DNA of 35,124 bases from positions 1-35,124 of the forward strand of contig JAILFT010000008.1 of the NCBI GenBank assembly GCA_024697425.1. Reading direction: 5' to 3'. The notes below the pieces were generated by a model that searched no databases, was not told where the DNA came from, and worked only from the letters and a program-made list of their open reading frames with translations. This DNA comes from Butyrivibrio sp. (GTDB taxonomy: Bacteria > Bacillota > Clostridia > Lachnospirales > Lachnospiraceae). How positions within the stretch are numbered: the first letter of the stretch is position 1; each line of letters starts with the position of its first letter. Positions 25,407 to 33,694 of the stretch are shown here, one piece after another. The translations under genes and the position numbers were made by a program.

Positions 25407-28400
25407 TCAGCCTCCGATACGCTTTGCCAGAAGCCTTACAGTATAGGTCTTTGTGCCGCAGTAGTCCCCCTTTCCTTTTAGCACAACTGTGGTGGTTCCA
25501 AGGAACCTGTTATTCTTTACGGATTTTACCTCGTAGTCTGTTTTATTATCCAGTTTTTCCTCGTTCTTCCCCACTGTCCTATACACTTCCAGGTCACCGG
25601 CCTTAATATCAATAGCCTTGCCGTTACTGAAGAATATATTGCTGCTGCCAACCAGCCTCACCTTATATTTGGAAATGTTTCTTGCCGGTTCATAGACAGT
25701 GTACTCTCCCACTATTTCGTCTGTTTCTTTTTCGGACTCTTCATGCATGAAACAGCTCTTTTCACCAAGGGTAAGATTGCTTAAAAGAATGCTTACCCTG
25801 ATCCTGGTGCCCTTAGGGACTTTGTCCTCTGCCAGTACCTGATCTCCTTCGCCGACATTGGTTCCGTCCAGGAGAGTTGTGGCTTCTGCATAGGCATAGG
25901 CAACATCTGCTTTATTAAAGGCTTCAAGATCTTTGCCCTTACCAACACTAAGAGCCTTTCCGTCCTGATAAACCTTCACAGCAGGCATAAAGTAGCCCTT
26001 CCTGCCCTTCTCATTATAGGCAACGTCGGCTACCACAAGCTCCGCACTGCTTATGGGTGCCTTAGTGATGGAGAAGGTCTTTGAAACAGTGGTTCCTGTG
26101 TAATTGCCGATACCCTTTACCGTTACACAAGGTGCTGACTTCGAATTCTTATCCGCAACCTTTATGTTATTTTTGTAGGTAAGGGTGTAGTCAATGCCTT
26201 CCTTCAGTTTAATTTCTTTTCCCGTCTCATTACTCTGGGCGTTTTCGGCGATGAGTTTCACAGTTACAGCAGGGCGCACTCCGCCCTTGGCAAATACGCC
26301 GTCTTTCACATCGATATCAAGCCTTCCGTATTTGTCGTTCTTAAGGTTATAGGCCTTGATGGTGATCGTCTTTTTAAGAGTTCCTGTAACCCTGTTCTGT
26401 CCTTTAAACGTAAGAGTGAACTTACCGGGGTTGACACTTGTTATTCTGCTTACAAGAATGTCGGCGGCATCAGCGCCTTCCACACCCTCCGTCTTCATGG
26501 AAAGAGGTACATTCTTCTTGAGAGCACTGTCATAGAAGTAAAGAGTTACTCCGTCGCAGAGTTTTCCCTCCTTGGCATTTTTGTTGTAGGCTGCTACCGT
26601 CTTATCCTTCTCGTTGTAAAGGTCCTCAAGGGTTATGGTACTGCCGGTGTATTCAACGCCGGATGCAAGTCCTGCGATCTTCACCTTGCTCATGGCAATA
26701 CCGGTGATCTCAAGGGTCTGCGTCTTACTTCCTACAAAGCTCTTCCCGGCAGGGTCTTCCTTCTCAATTCCCTGAAGGATAAAGCTGTGTTTTCCTGCTG
26801 CCTTGTATGTATAGCCAACAGTAACAGGGACAGCTTTATAGTCCTCTCCATAGACAAGAGGTTCCGGATCTTTGCCATACTTAACAAAGGCCTTTGCATC
26901 TTTGCCATTGCTGTTATCAAACAGTTCTTCAAGACTGTAAGCCTTATCATCATATGCCAGCTTCAGGGCTTTTCCATCGACGCCGACCACTTTAACCTTG
27001 GAAATACTGATGGTATTTGCAGGATCTTTTGTCTCCACCTTGACCTTAGTATTCATGGCTCCGGCAAAATTACCGTTATCCCCGGCAATGACTCTTATCC
27101 AATAGGTCTTTCCCGGAACGCTCAGTATTTCCGAAGAAGGATTTGTGATGGGGGAATCCATAGCATCAGCGTCATAGTATTCAAGGATATAGTCGGTTCC
27201 GGGCTTTAAGGTCTTTCCTTCGAAGGTGATCTTTGGCCTGGTGTTTCCAAGCTTAACACTCTTTCCTGCCATTACAGCTATTTCCGTCTCGGAAGAAATA
27301 ACCGCCTCATTCATGGGAGCCTTCTCAATGGTAAAGGTAAAGGTCGCCGTGCCGGAATAATTGCCCTTTCCCTTGATGGTGACAGTAGGCGCATTCTTAT
27401 CCCCGGGTCCTGCTGCCTTAATATTGTTCCTGTAGACAATGGTATACTCTCTTCCCTCCACCAGCTGCCTGGTTCCATGGAAAACATGTATATCGCTGTT
27501 AAAGGTTACCTTCTCGGAGGTATAGGCTTTAACATATCCGGTCTCTTTCTCAACTGAGTCCTTAAAGATCTCTTTTATTTCTGCTCCATCAGAACCTGTC
27601 AGGTAATACCATATATCATCAGGAACCGCTGCTATCTCATCATCAAAAAGATTTTCCTTTTCATTTCCTTCATCCAGGTCACCCCATATATCCTCTTCCT
27701 CCACCACAGGATCCGGATTTGGATTTGGATCTGGATTTGGGTCTGGATCAGGATCCGGGTCGGGGTCAGGATTGGGATCAGGATCCGGGTCAGGATCGGG
27801 ATTGGGGTCAGGGTCTGGGTCTGGGTCGGGATCCGGGTCAGGGTCTGGGTCGGGATCGGGGTCCGGATCAGCATCAGGATCGGGGTTAACCGTAACCTCG
27901 CAGCTGGCAGAATAATCTGTTCCCCTTAAGGTTGCCGTGATCGTAACCGTTTTAGTCTCCTTAAGATCATCCGCAGGATCCACAATTCCACTTGATACCG
28001 TAGCTACCTTCGCATCAGAGCTGGTCCAGTCGATGGGATGACCTTGATAGTATTCTTCCGTATAAACAAGGAGTCTGCCTGTAACTCCGCTCTTTGAGTT
28101 CAAAGTTAAAGTCTTTTTGTTAAGCCATATAATATCTGCGGCAGTTTTTATCCTCAGGTAGTATGGAATGGTTGCGCTTACCTTGCCGTCTTCTACATAA
28201 GCCAGGGTCTTTAATGTAGCCTGCTCTGTTACCTTGATAGGTTCGGTGTAAAGCTTTGTATACTCAGCCGGAGTATTTGTATTCTCATTAACATACGGAT
28301 TTCTGCCATCAAGGGTGTAATAGATATTAGCTCCTTCTGTTTCGGTTGCCAGACTTACATATGTTCCGGGCATGACTGAAACAGTAGCTGAAACAGCCTT

Positions 28401-31400
28401 CTCTCCATTTACATAGAGATACGGTCTGCTTGCTTTAATCGTCGGTAAAACCGTGACAAGGCATGATGCAGAATACTCTGTTCCTCTGACAGTTGCTGTG
28501 ATTGTAACCTGTCTTTCATCAGCTATATCATCGGCAGGGTCCACCACTCCGCCGGATACCTTTGCTATAAGGTACTCAGAGGTGGTCCAGTCTATGGGAA
28601 CGTCCTTATACTCCTCATCCACTGTGGCCGTTATTGTTCCTGTTACGCCCACCCTGGACCGAAGGGTCATCTCGTACACATCAAAGCTTATGATATCCTG
28701 CGTGGTTTTTATCTTAAAGTCAAAAGAGCTTTCGTCGCTGACTTTACAGTCATCGGCAAGCGCTACAGCCCTTATGAGAGTTTCTTCTTCAATAGTCAGC
28801 GCCTCAGAATACTCCATAGTCGCCTGAGTAAGAACAGCTCCCGTCTCATCGAGCATGGGCGCACTTCCGTCTATTGTATAGAAGATCCTTGCTCCGGGAG
28901 TAGAGCTGGAGAGCACAAAGCTGACCCCTCTTGAAACACTTATCTCACCGGGAGAAACTTCATTTCCTTTTATGCTGCCCTTTGGTGCTCCGGTTTTTAT
29001 CATGGGCACAACACTAACACGGCAGGATGCTGCGTAGTTTGTGCCACTGACAGTAGCTGTGATGGTAACCTCTTTTGTCTCAGAAAGACCATCTTTCGGT
29101 TCAACCACACCATTCTGCACCGTGGCAACAGTTTCATCAGAGCTTGTCCAGTCGATGGTGCTGCCCTCAAGGTCCTCATCCAGAATGGCGGTAATGACCC
29201 CGATAGCATCTTTCTTTGACTTGAGGACCATCTCCTTTTTATCAAGATAGATAAGATCAGCCGCCTTTTTTATCCTTACGGTAAAAGAGCTGACGGCGCT
29301 GGCCTTACCGTCTTCATGAAAGGCTACTGCTTTTATTACAGTGTCACTGTCGATGCTGATAGGCCCGTCGTAAAGCTTCGTATACTGATCAAGGATATTA
29401 CCGTCCCCGTCAATAGAAGGCTCTTTTCCCGAAAGGGCATAATAGATGTCAGCTCCCTCAGTGGCAGTTACCAGAGTGATCTTAGTGCCCTTTAATACAC
29501 TTGTTTCACTGATATACTGATTTCCTTTTATGTATCCGGCAGGGGCAGATGCACTTATCAAAGGCTTCACTGTAACAAGACAGGACGCCTTATAGTTTGT
29601 TCCGCTTATTGTCGCAGTAATCGTCACCTGCTTTTCCGAAGTCAGATTGTCCGCAGGATCTACTATTCCATCTGATACCGTTGCAACGTTTCTGTCTGAA
29701 CTGGTCCAGGTAACCGCCTGATCCTTAAATTTGTCCGCCAAAATGACAGCCGAAAGCTTTCCCGTAACTCCGGCTTTTGATTTTATTGTAAGCTCCTCTT
29801 TATCAAGATTTATGACTTCGCCATCCGGTATGACTTTAAGATCAAAGGTCACCGTATCGCTGACCTGGTATTCTCTCCTATAGGCCACAGCCTTTATAAC
29901 CTTGTCCTGATCGATTATCAGTGAGCCGGTACCAAGAGATCTTGTGTTATTGTCTGTAGGATTTCCATACTCGTTCAGAGAAGGCTCAACTCCTCCAAGG
30001 GTATAGAATACACTGGCTCCGCTTGTGGCTGAGGTCAGCCTTAGTCTGGAGCCCTTGTAAACAAAAGATTCTCCGGCGGATATCGCCACTCCGTCTATAG
30101 TACCCTGTGGTGCTTTTGTAATGGCAATACTGCTTACGGTAACAACGCAGGAGGCGGAATAACCGGTCCCCCTGATGGTGGCGGTTATGGTAGCCTTTTT
30201 GGTCCCGGTGATGTCATCTGCGGGATATACAATGCCCTCAGTAACGGTAGCCACAGTTTCATCGGAGCTTTCCCAGTCAACTATTGTATCTTTCAGGTCT
30301 TTGGCCGTTGTGGCGGTTATCTTACTTGTTGCGCCGCTGTTTGATTTAAGGGATATCCTGCTCTTATCAAGGGTGATGGGATTTCGCACATAAACCCTGA
30401 TCTCCTTTGTAAGCCCATAACAGGAAGCATAGATAAGGCCCGCTCCCGTTTCGGTTCCTGCCGTTACCGTTATCCCGTTTTCAGATGTAGATACCGATAT
30501 GATATCCGGAGTTTCATTCTGAAATGAAAATTCTCCTCCCACGGGGCGGGATGAAGTGGTTATCCGGGCGCTCTCTCCCGGGGCAAGATAGATCTTTTCC
30601 GGAGTAACGGTTATTTCCGGATCCTTGGGCAAAACTTTGGCATAAAGGTCTATTGCACCTGTCTGGGAAGCTGAGATCTGCGTTTGTGGTTTCCCTGTAA
30701 ACTCAGGATCTGTGTACCATCCCAAAAATTCATAATCTTCAGGCGGCACGGGATCATATAGCTTTCGTCCCACCCCACCTATATATGTCTTTGTATTTCT
30801 TGGATTCTGAGTGCTTCCGTTTAAGTGATAGGTAATGCTGTAGTTGGTTCCGAAGGTAACGGAAAAATAGGTCTTGGTATAACTGTTTTGCTTTTGATAA
30901 ACCGGGGTAAAATAGTACTGCCCACTGCCGGCGGATTTTCCTTTGTAATAACTGTCGACATATTCATATGAATCCCTGCCATCGTCAAGGATCTCGGCTA
31001 TGAGAGTGTTTTCATCGCCTCTGTATAATCTGTAGCTCTTAGCCCCTGTGGCTGCCTGCCACTTAAAGGTAACTACCTTGTCATCCGTAGCCTCATAGTC
31101 AACAAAATTCCAGGAGGGCCGTATCTCATGGGTCACTGTGGCCACAACTCCATCCACGTTTGCCATGATCGCAACCTGCCCCATCTTCTTTTCCTCAAGA
31201 ACAGGCCTTCCGTTCTCTACCCGGATTGAAAGTGCATCTTCATCAGAGGAGGTCCATACGGGTTCCGCCTTTGGCACATAATCCTCGGGAACATATTCCA
31301 GTCTGTAGAAGTTCTCCATTCCGCTGCCCGGAATGAAGATAATGCTCTTACCTATTGAAAGCTGAACCAGCTTTCTGCTTACCGTTACATTTATACTGCT

Positions 31401-33512
31401 TCTTATATTTCCGCCGGGAAGTGAAGCTGTTACCACTGCTTCTCCTTCTGACACGCCCTTTATGATCCCGTTATCTACAGTCACAACAGCAGGTTTGGAA
31501 CTGCTCCAGTTGAGCTTCTGATAACCTGCTCCGGAAGGCAGAAGTTTCGTGTTTACTTTAAAATCCTGCCCTACACCCAGGTCAAGGTTTCCATTTTCAA
31601 TATTGGTAAAGTCTATCTGCGTGGGAGACACCGCTGATCCCGGCGCCTTGTTAACGGTATATGCTTTTATGGTGAAATTCCCACTGTACTGAGTATCAGC
31701 CCAGGAATCCCCCATCTTTATGAAACTCTGTCCGGGGTATGACTTATTTACGACTTTTCCGTCCGAGGAGGAATAAGACTCTGATACCCCCAGAGAGAAA
31801 GAGTCGAGTTTAACCACCACAGCAAAATTTGATCCGGGCTCTAAGTCTACACTGTTTCTTAATTCAACAGTATTCATACCCGCAAACTCAAGGAAGCCGG
31901 ATGTGGTGGCTTCTTCCACAAGATTTCCGGTATCCGGTGTGGTCACAACATCTGTATATACTTCCACGGTGTAGCCCACATTGGTGGCATTTGTTATAAA
32001 GGAAACCGCTTCAAGTGTTTCTCCGCCTGTGGCACCCGTTGCATGGGCGGTAAAGACATTTGCCCCTGCCTGATAGTAACTGTGGCCGTTACTCAATGCT
32101 CCGTCATATCCGTAATTATTGTCATAATTGCCCGCAGACTCCACATCCACAGCAAAGAAGGAATCACCCATAGTATTCTCATAGTAAGACATCCAGAAAT
32201 ATCCACGGTATGAGTTCTGGGATCCTGCTCCGCTGGTCCACCAGCTGTTTCTTATAAGAAACGCTCCATCTCCGGGAGGAGTAGTCGCAAATCTGCTCTT
32301 TGGAAAATCATCATCCCAGCCAATGATATCTACTGCATGAGGCCCGGGGGCACTGCCTGCATTATAATAGCAGTTATTGGAGCTGCTGTAGGTCTCTGAG
32401 GTAACCCTGGGTGAATTTCCCTCTGGAACGGAAAAGACCATTCCTGCAGCACCGGATTTTTGAACCAGCTTTTTTATCGGATCAAGAAGTGACAGATCCC
32501 CGGTACTCCTGAAGGCTGCCATATCCACTGACTCAATATAATAGTTCATCAGATGGGTTACACTGCTATAGGCAATTGAGTCAGAAAGTCCGCCGTTTAA
32601 AACCAATGATGCATTTTCATATCTTGCAGTACTCTCAGCCGCAGCGCCCTGCCATTGTGCAAGAGACTCGGCTGCGTCCACGAAGTTTCCGCCCTCATGA
32701 AGGCTTCGGTATCCGCTGGAGATATATCTGTCTCCTTCCGTATTTCCAAGGGGATCTGTCACAGTATTGTAGGTGAAGTAGGCAAGATGCAGTTCCGAAA
32801 GATCCGGATTTGACATCACTCCTTTTTTCCTTAAGTTGATTTCCTCAAGTCCCGTAAAGGCAAAGGCCCAGCAGGTTCCGTAGGCTCCCTGATATCTAAG
32901 GGGCGGAAGATTTGCAGTCTGATAGCTTGAGGGATAATATGCGCCCCGGAAAAGATTTACTTCAGGCTCATTGTGGATGACACTGATGGGATCGTCTTCT
33001 GCCACATATCCTGTTCCGCAGGGGAATTCCTCATAAAGCTCGATGGTATCTGTCTCTTCTGCTCCTTCTACTGTCTCCGCCTCTTCTGAAGCTTCTGTAT
33101 CAGCTTCCTCCCCGGAAGATTCCAGGGAAGCCTCTTCGTCAGATGCTTCTTTGTCGGATGCTTCTTTGTCGGATGCTTCTTTGTCGGATTCGTCATTGAT
33201 GGCCGGAACTTTGTCAGAATCTTCTTTCGCGGATTTGCCTTCCTTCGTCTCATGGTCGCCGGAAGGATCTGCTTCGCTTTCTGCGTTACTTCCTTTTCCT
33301 GCTTCATCTGAAGGGGTCAGATCGTCGTCTTTATTTGTATCTTTATTTGTATCTTTATTCGTATCTATATCCGTATTTTTATCTTCTTCATTGGAAGCAT
33401 CTGTTTCTGTCATAGAAGGCACAGCAGAATCATCAGCTGCAAATGAAATGTTTGCACCTGAAACAAAAAGCATTCCTGAAAGAAGTAATGAAAGGATTCG
33501 TTTTCTAAGCAC
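25407..33512 (-). CDS. Giant secreted papain-like (C1) peptidase with Ig-like repeat arrays, 2701 aa
   Basis: A signal peptide (about residues 1-26) is followed by an acidic low-complexity stretch to about 155. A papain-type peptidase domain covers about 185-460: oxyanion Gln208 and catalytic Cys214 in QGAYGTCWAFAF, His392 in GPHAVDIIGWDD, and Asn422 in LIRNSWW. A beta-rich domain follows, then a bacterial Ig-like (Big_2) domain near 630-715, an InlB-type repeat near 890-960, and four and a half tandem modules of about 187 residues (1045-1875) that pair an Ig-like domain with a chitobiase-C-terminal-like domain. A 60-residue Asp-Pro linker (1876-1935) leads to several Ig/MBG-like domains with GNYSGTATFTFTI and GNYTGTTVSKTFSI. 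It is probably a large extracellular or surface protease. No LPXTG motif or C-terminal membrane helix is seen. The start is GTG with AGGAG 10 nt upstream. Confidence 0.88.
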   Translation of the reverse strand: MLRKRILSLLLSGMLFVSGANISFAADDSAVPSMTETDASNEEDKNTDIDTNKDTNKDTNKDDDLTPSDEAGKGSNAESEADPSGDHETKEGKSAKEDSDKVPAINDESDKEASDKEASDKEASDEEASLESSGEEADTEASEEAETVEGAEETDTIELYEEFPCGTGYVAEDDPISVIHNEPEVNLFRGAYYPSSYQTANLPPLRYQGAYGTCWAFAFTGLEEINLRKKGVMSNPDLSELHLAYFTYNTVTDPLGNTEGDRYISSGYRSLHEGGNFVDAAESLAQWQGAAAESTARYENASLVLNGGLSDSIAYSSVTHLMNYYIESVDMAAFRSTGDLSLLDPIKKLVQKSGAAGMVFSVPEGNSPRVTSETYSSSNNCYYNAGSAPGPHAVDIIGWDDDFPKSRFATTPPGDGAFLIRNSWWTSGAGSQNSYRGYFWMSYYENTMGDSFFAVDVESAGNYDNNYGYDGALSNGHSYYQAGANVFTAHATGATGGETLEAVSFITNATNVGYTVEVYTDVVTTPDTGNLVEEATTSGFLEFAGMNTVELRNSVDLEPGSNFAVVVKLDSFSLGVSESYSSSDGKVVNKSYPGQSFIKMGDSWADTQYSGNFTIKAYTVNKAPGSAVSPTQIDFTNIENGNLDLGVGQDFKVNTKLLPSGAGYQKLNWSSSKPAVVTVDNGIIKGVSEGEAVVTASLPGGNIRSSINVTVSRKLVQLSIGKSIIFIPGSGMENFYRLEYVPEDYVPKAEPVWTSSDEDALSIRVENGRPVLEEKKMGQVAIMANVDGVVATVTHEIRPSWNFVDYEATDDKVVTFKWQAATGAKSYRLYRGDENTLIAEILDDGRDSYEYVDSYYKGKSAGSGQYYFTPVYQKQNSYTKTYFSVTFGTNYSITYHLNGSTQNPRNTKTYIGGVGRKLYDPVPPEDYEFLGWYTDPEFTGKPQTQISASQTGAIDLYAKVLPKDPEITVTPEKIYLAPGESARITTSSRPVGGEFSFQNETPDIISVSTSENGITVTAGTETGAGLIYASCYGLTKEIRVYVRNPITLDKSRISLKSNSGATSKITATTAKDLKDTIVDWESSDETVATVTEGIVYPADDITGTKKATITATIRGTGYSASCVVTVSSIAITKAPQGTIDGVAISAGESFVYKGSRLRLTSATSGASVFYTLGGVEPSLNEYGNPTDNNTRSLGTGSLIIDQDKVIKAVAYRREYQVSDTVTFDLKVIPDGEVINLDKEELTIKSKAGVTGKLSAVILADKFKDQAVTWTSSDRNVATVSDGIVDPADNLTSEKQVTITATISGTNYKASCLVTVKPLISASAPAGYIKGNQYISETSVLKGTKITLVTATEGADIYYALSGKEPSIDGDGNILDQYTKLYDGPISIDSDTVIKAVAFHEDGKASAVSSFTVRIKKAADLIYLDKKEMVLKSKKDAIGVITAILDEDLEGSTIDWTSSDETVATVQNGVVEPKDGLSETKEVTITATVSGTNYAASCRVSVVPMIKTGAPKGSIKGNEVSPGEISVSRGVSFVLSSSTPGARIFYTIDGSAPMLDETGAVLTQATMEYSEALTIEEETLIRAVALADDCKVSDESSFDFKIKTTQDIISFDVYEMTLRSRVGVTGTITATVDEEYKDVPIDWTTSEYLIAKVSGGVVDPADDIADERQVTITATVRGTEYSASCLVTVLPTIKASRPYLYVNGEKAVSATVSVMPGTYVSLATETEGANIYYTLDGRNPYVNENTNTPAEYTKLYTEPIKVTEQATLKTLAYVEDGKVSATIPYYLRIKTAADIIWLNKKTLTLNSKSGVTGRLLVYTEEYYQGHPIDWTSSDAKVATVSSGIVDPADDLKETKTVTITATLRGTDYSASCEVTVNPDPDADPDPDPDPDPDPDPDPDPDPDPNPDPDPDPDPNPDPDPDPDPDPNPDPNPNPDPVVEEEDIWGDLDEGNEKENLFDDEIAAVPDDIWYYLTGSDGAEIKEIFKDSVEKETGYVKAYTSEKVTFNSDIHVFHGTRQLVEGREYTIVYRNNIKAAGPGDKNAPTVTIKGKGNYSGTATFTFTIEKAPMNEAVISSETEIAVMAGKSVKLGNTRPKITFEGKTLKPGTDYILEYYDADAMDSPITNPSSEILSVPGKTYWIRVIAGDNGNFAGAMNTKVKVETKDPANTISISKVKVVGVDGKALKLAYDDKAYSLEELFDNSNGKDAKAFVKYGKDPEPLVYGEDYKAVPVTVGYTYKAAGKHSFILQGIEKEDPAGKSFVGSKTQTLEITGIAMSKVKIAGLASGVEYTGSTITLEDLYNEKDKTVAAYNKNAKEGKLCDGVTLYFYDSALKKNVPLSMKTEGVEGADAADILVSRITSVNPGKFTLTFKGQNRVTGTLKKTITIKAYNLKNDKYGRLDIDVKDGVFAKGGVRPAVTVKLIAENAQSNETGKEIKLKEGIDYTLTYKNNIKVADKNSKSAPCVTVKGIGNYTGTTVSKTFSITKAPISSAELVVADVAYNEKGRKGYFMPAVKVYQDGKALSVGKGKDLEAFNKADVAYAYAEATTLLDGTNVGEGDQVLAEDKVPKGTRIRVSILLSNLTLGEKSCFMHEESEKETDEIVGEYTVYEPARNISKYKVRLVGSSNIFFSNGKAIDIKAGDLEVYRTVGKNEEKLDNKTDYEVKSVKNNRFLGTTTVVLKGKGDYCGTKTYTVRLLAKRIGG
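27708..27887 (-). repeat. Asp-Pro repeat linker (degenerate 6-bp repeat)
   Basis: About thirty hexanucleotide units of the kind GAYCCN encode DP, with NP and one DA interspersed. It forms a rigid extended spacer between the repeat modules and the C-terminal Ig-like domains. The codons vary (gat/gac, ccc/cct/ccg/cca), which lowers slippage but still makes this the most repeat-prone DNA in the window. Confidence 0.95.
27890..30385 (-). repeat. 4.5 tandem protein modules, period about 562 bp
   Basis: Modules begin at about 30381, 29815, 29255, 28693 and 28132, each opening with a strand like INLDKEELTIKSKAGVTG. Each has an Ig-like half with WTSSDxxVATVxxGxVxPADD and VTITATxxGTxYxASCxVTV, then a half with FYTxxGxxP typical of chitobiase/hexosaminidase C-terminal domains. 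The fifth copy has only the Ig-like half. Protein similarity is strong while the DNA is diverged. Confidence 0.9.
33126..33185 (-). repeat. 15-bp tandem repeat encoding DKEAS
   Basis: Four units in the disordered N-terminal region of the giant protease; three are identical at the DNA level (gatgcttctttgtcg on the plus strand) and the fourth reads DEEAS. Near-identical copies point to recent slippage expansion. Confidence 0.9.
33327..33365 (-). repeat. 12-bp tandem repeat encoding TNKD
   Basis: Three near-identical units (plus-strand tctttatttgta) code for DTNKDTNKDTNKD in the same acidic N-terminal region, another likely length-variable site. Confidence 0.85.
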
Positions 33513-33573
33513 GTATTTAACTCTCCTGACCTTTTAGTACCGTGATGAGCGCATACTCCCACTATTAATTTGT

Positions 33574-33602
33574 ATGATATTTACCCGCCTCATACTTAGC
33601 AA
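33574..33602 (-). promoter_or_regulatory. Promoter of the giant protease gene
   Basis: On the minus strand TTGCTA (33597-33602), a 17-nt spacer and TATCAT (33574-33579), giving a leader of about 55 nt. It faces away from the promoter of the PreA-like gene in the 182-nt intergenic region. Confidence 0.6.
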
Positions 33603-33649
33603 TACAGTTATTAAAAATTCATTTTTATTTAAGGATGTGCTCAATATTT

Positions 33650-33658
33650 TGTTATAAT
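33650..33658 (+). promoter_or_regulatory. Extended -10 promoter of the PreA-like gene
   Basis: TGTTATAAT on the plus strand is a perfect extended -10. No -35 box stands at the right distance. The start site near 33665 gives a leader of about 30 nt, ending in AAAGGAGG (33681-33688), 6 nt before the ATG. Confidence 0.6.
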
Positions 33659-33694
33659 TATTTCATAATCACGGTAATAAAAAGGAGGCTTTCC

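Noticed and set aside
25407-25450. C-terminal sorting signal of the giant protease
   Set aside because: The protein ends in a charged Ig-like strand with no LPXTG, no hydrophobic helix and no terminal Lys/Arg cluster after one.
27708-27887. Regular short repeats considered as a CRISPR array
   Set aside because: The unit is 6 bp, in frame and encodes Asp-Pro; there are no spacers and no cas genes.
33043-33537. Plus-strand Ser-rich open frame of 164 codons
   Set aside because: It is the antisense of the acidic repeat region of the giant protease; its apparent repeats mirror DKEAS and TNKD.
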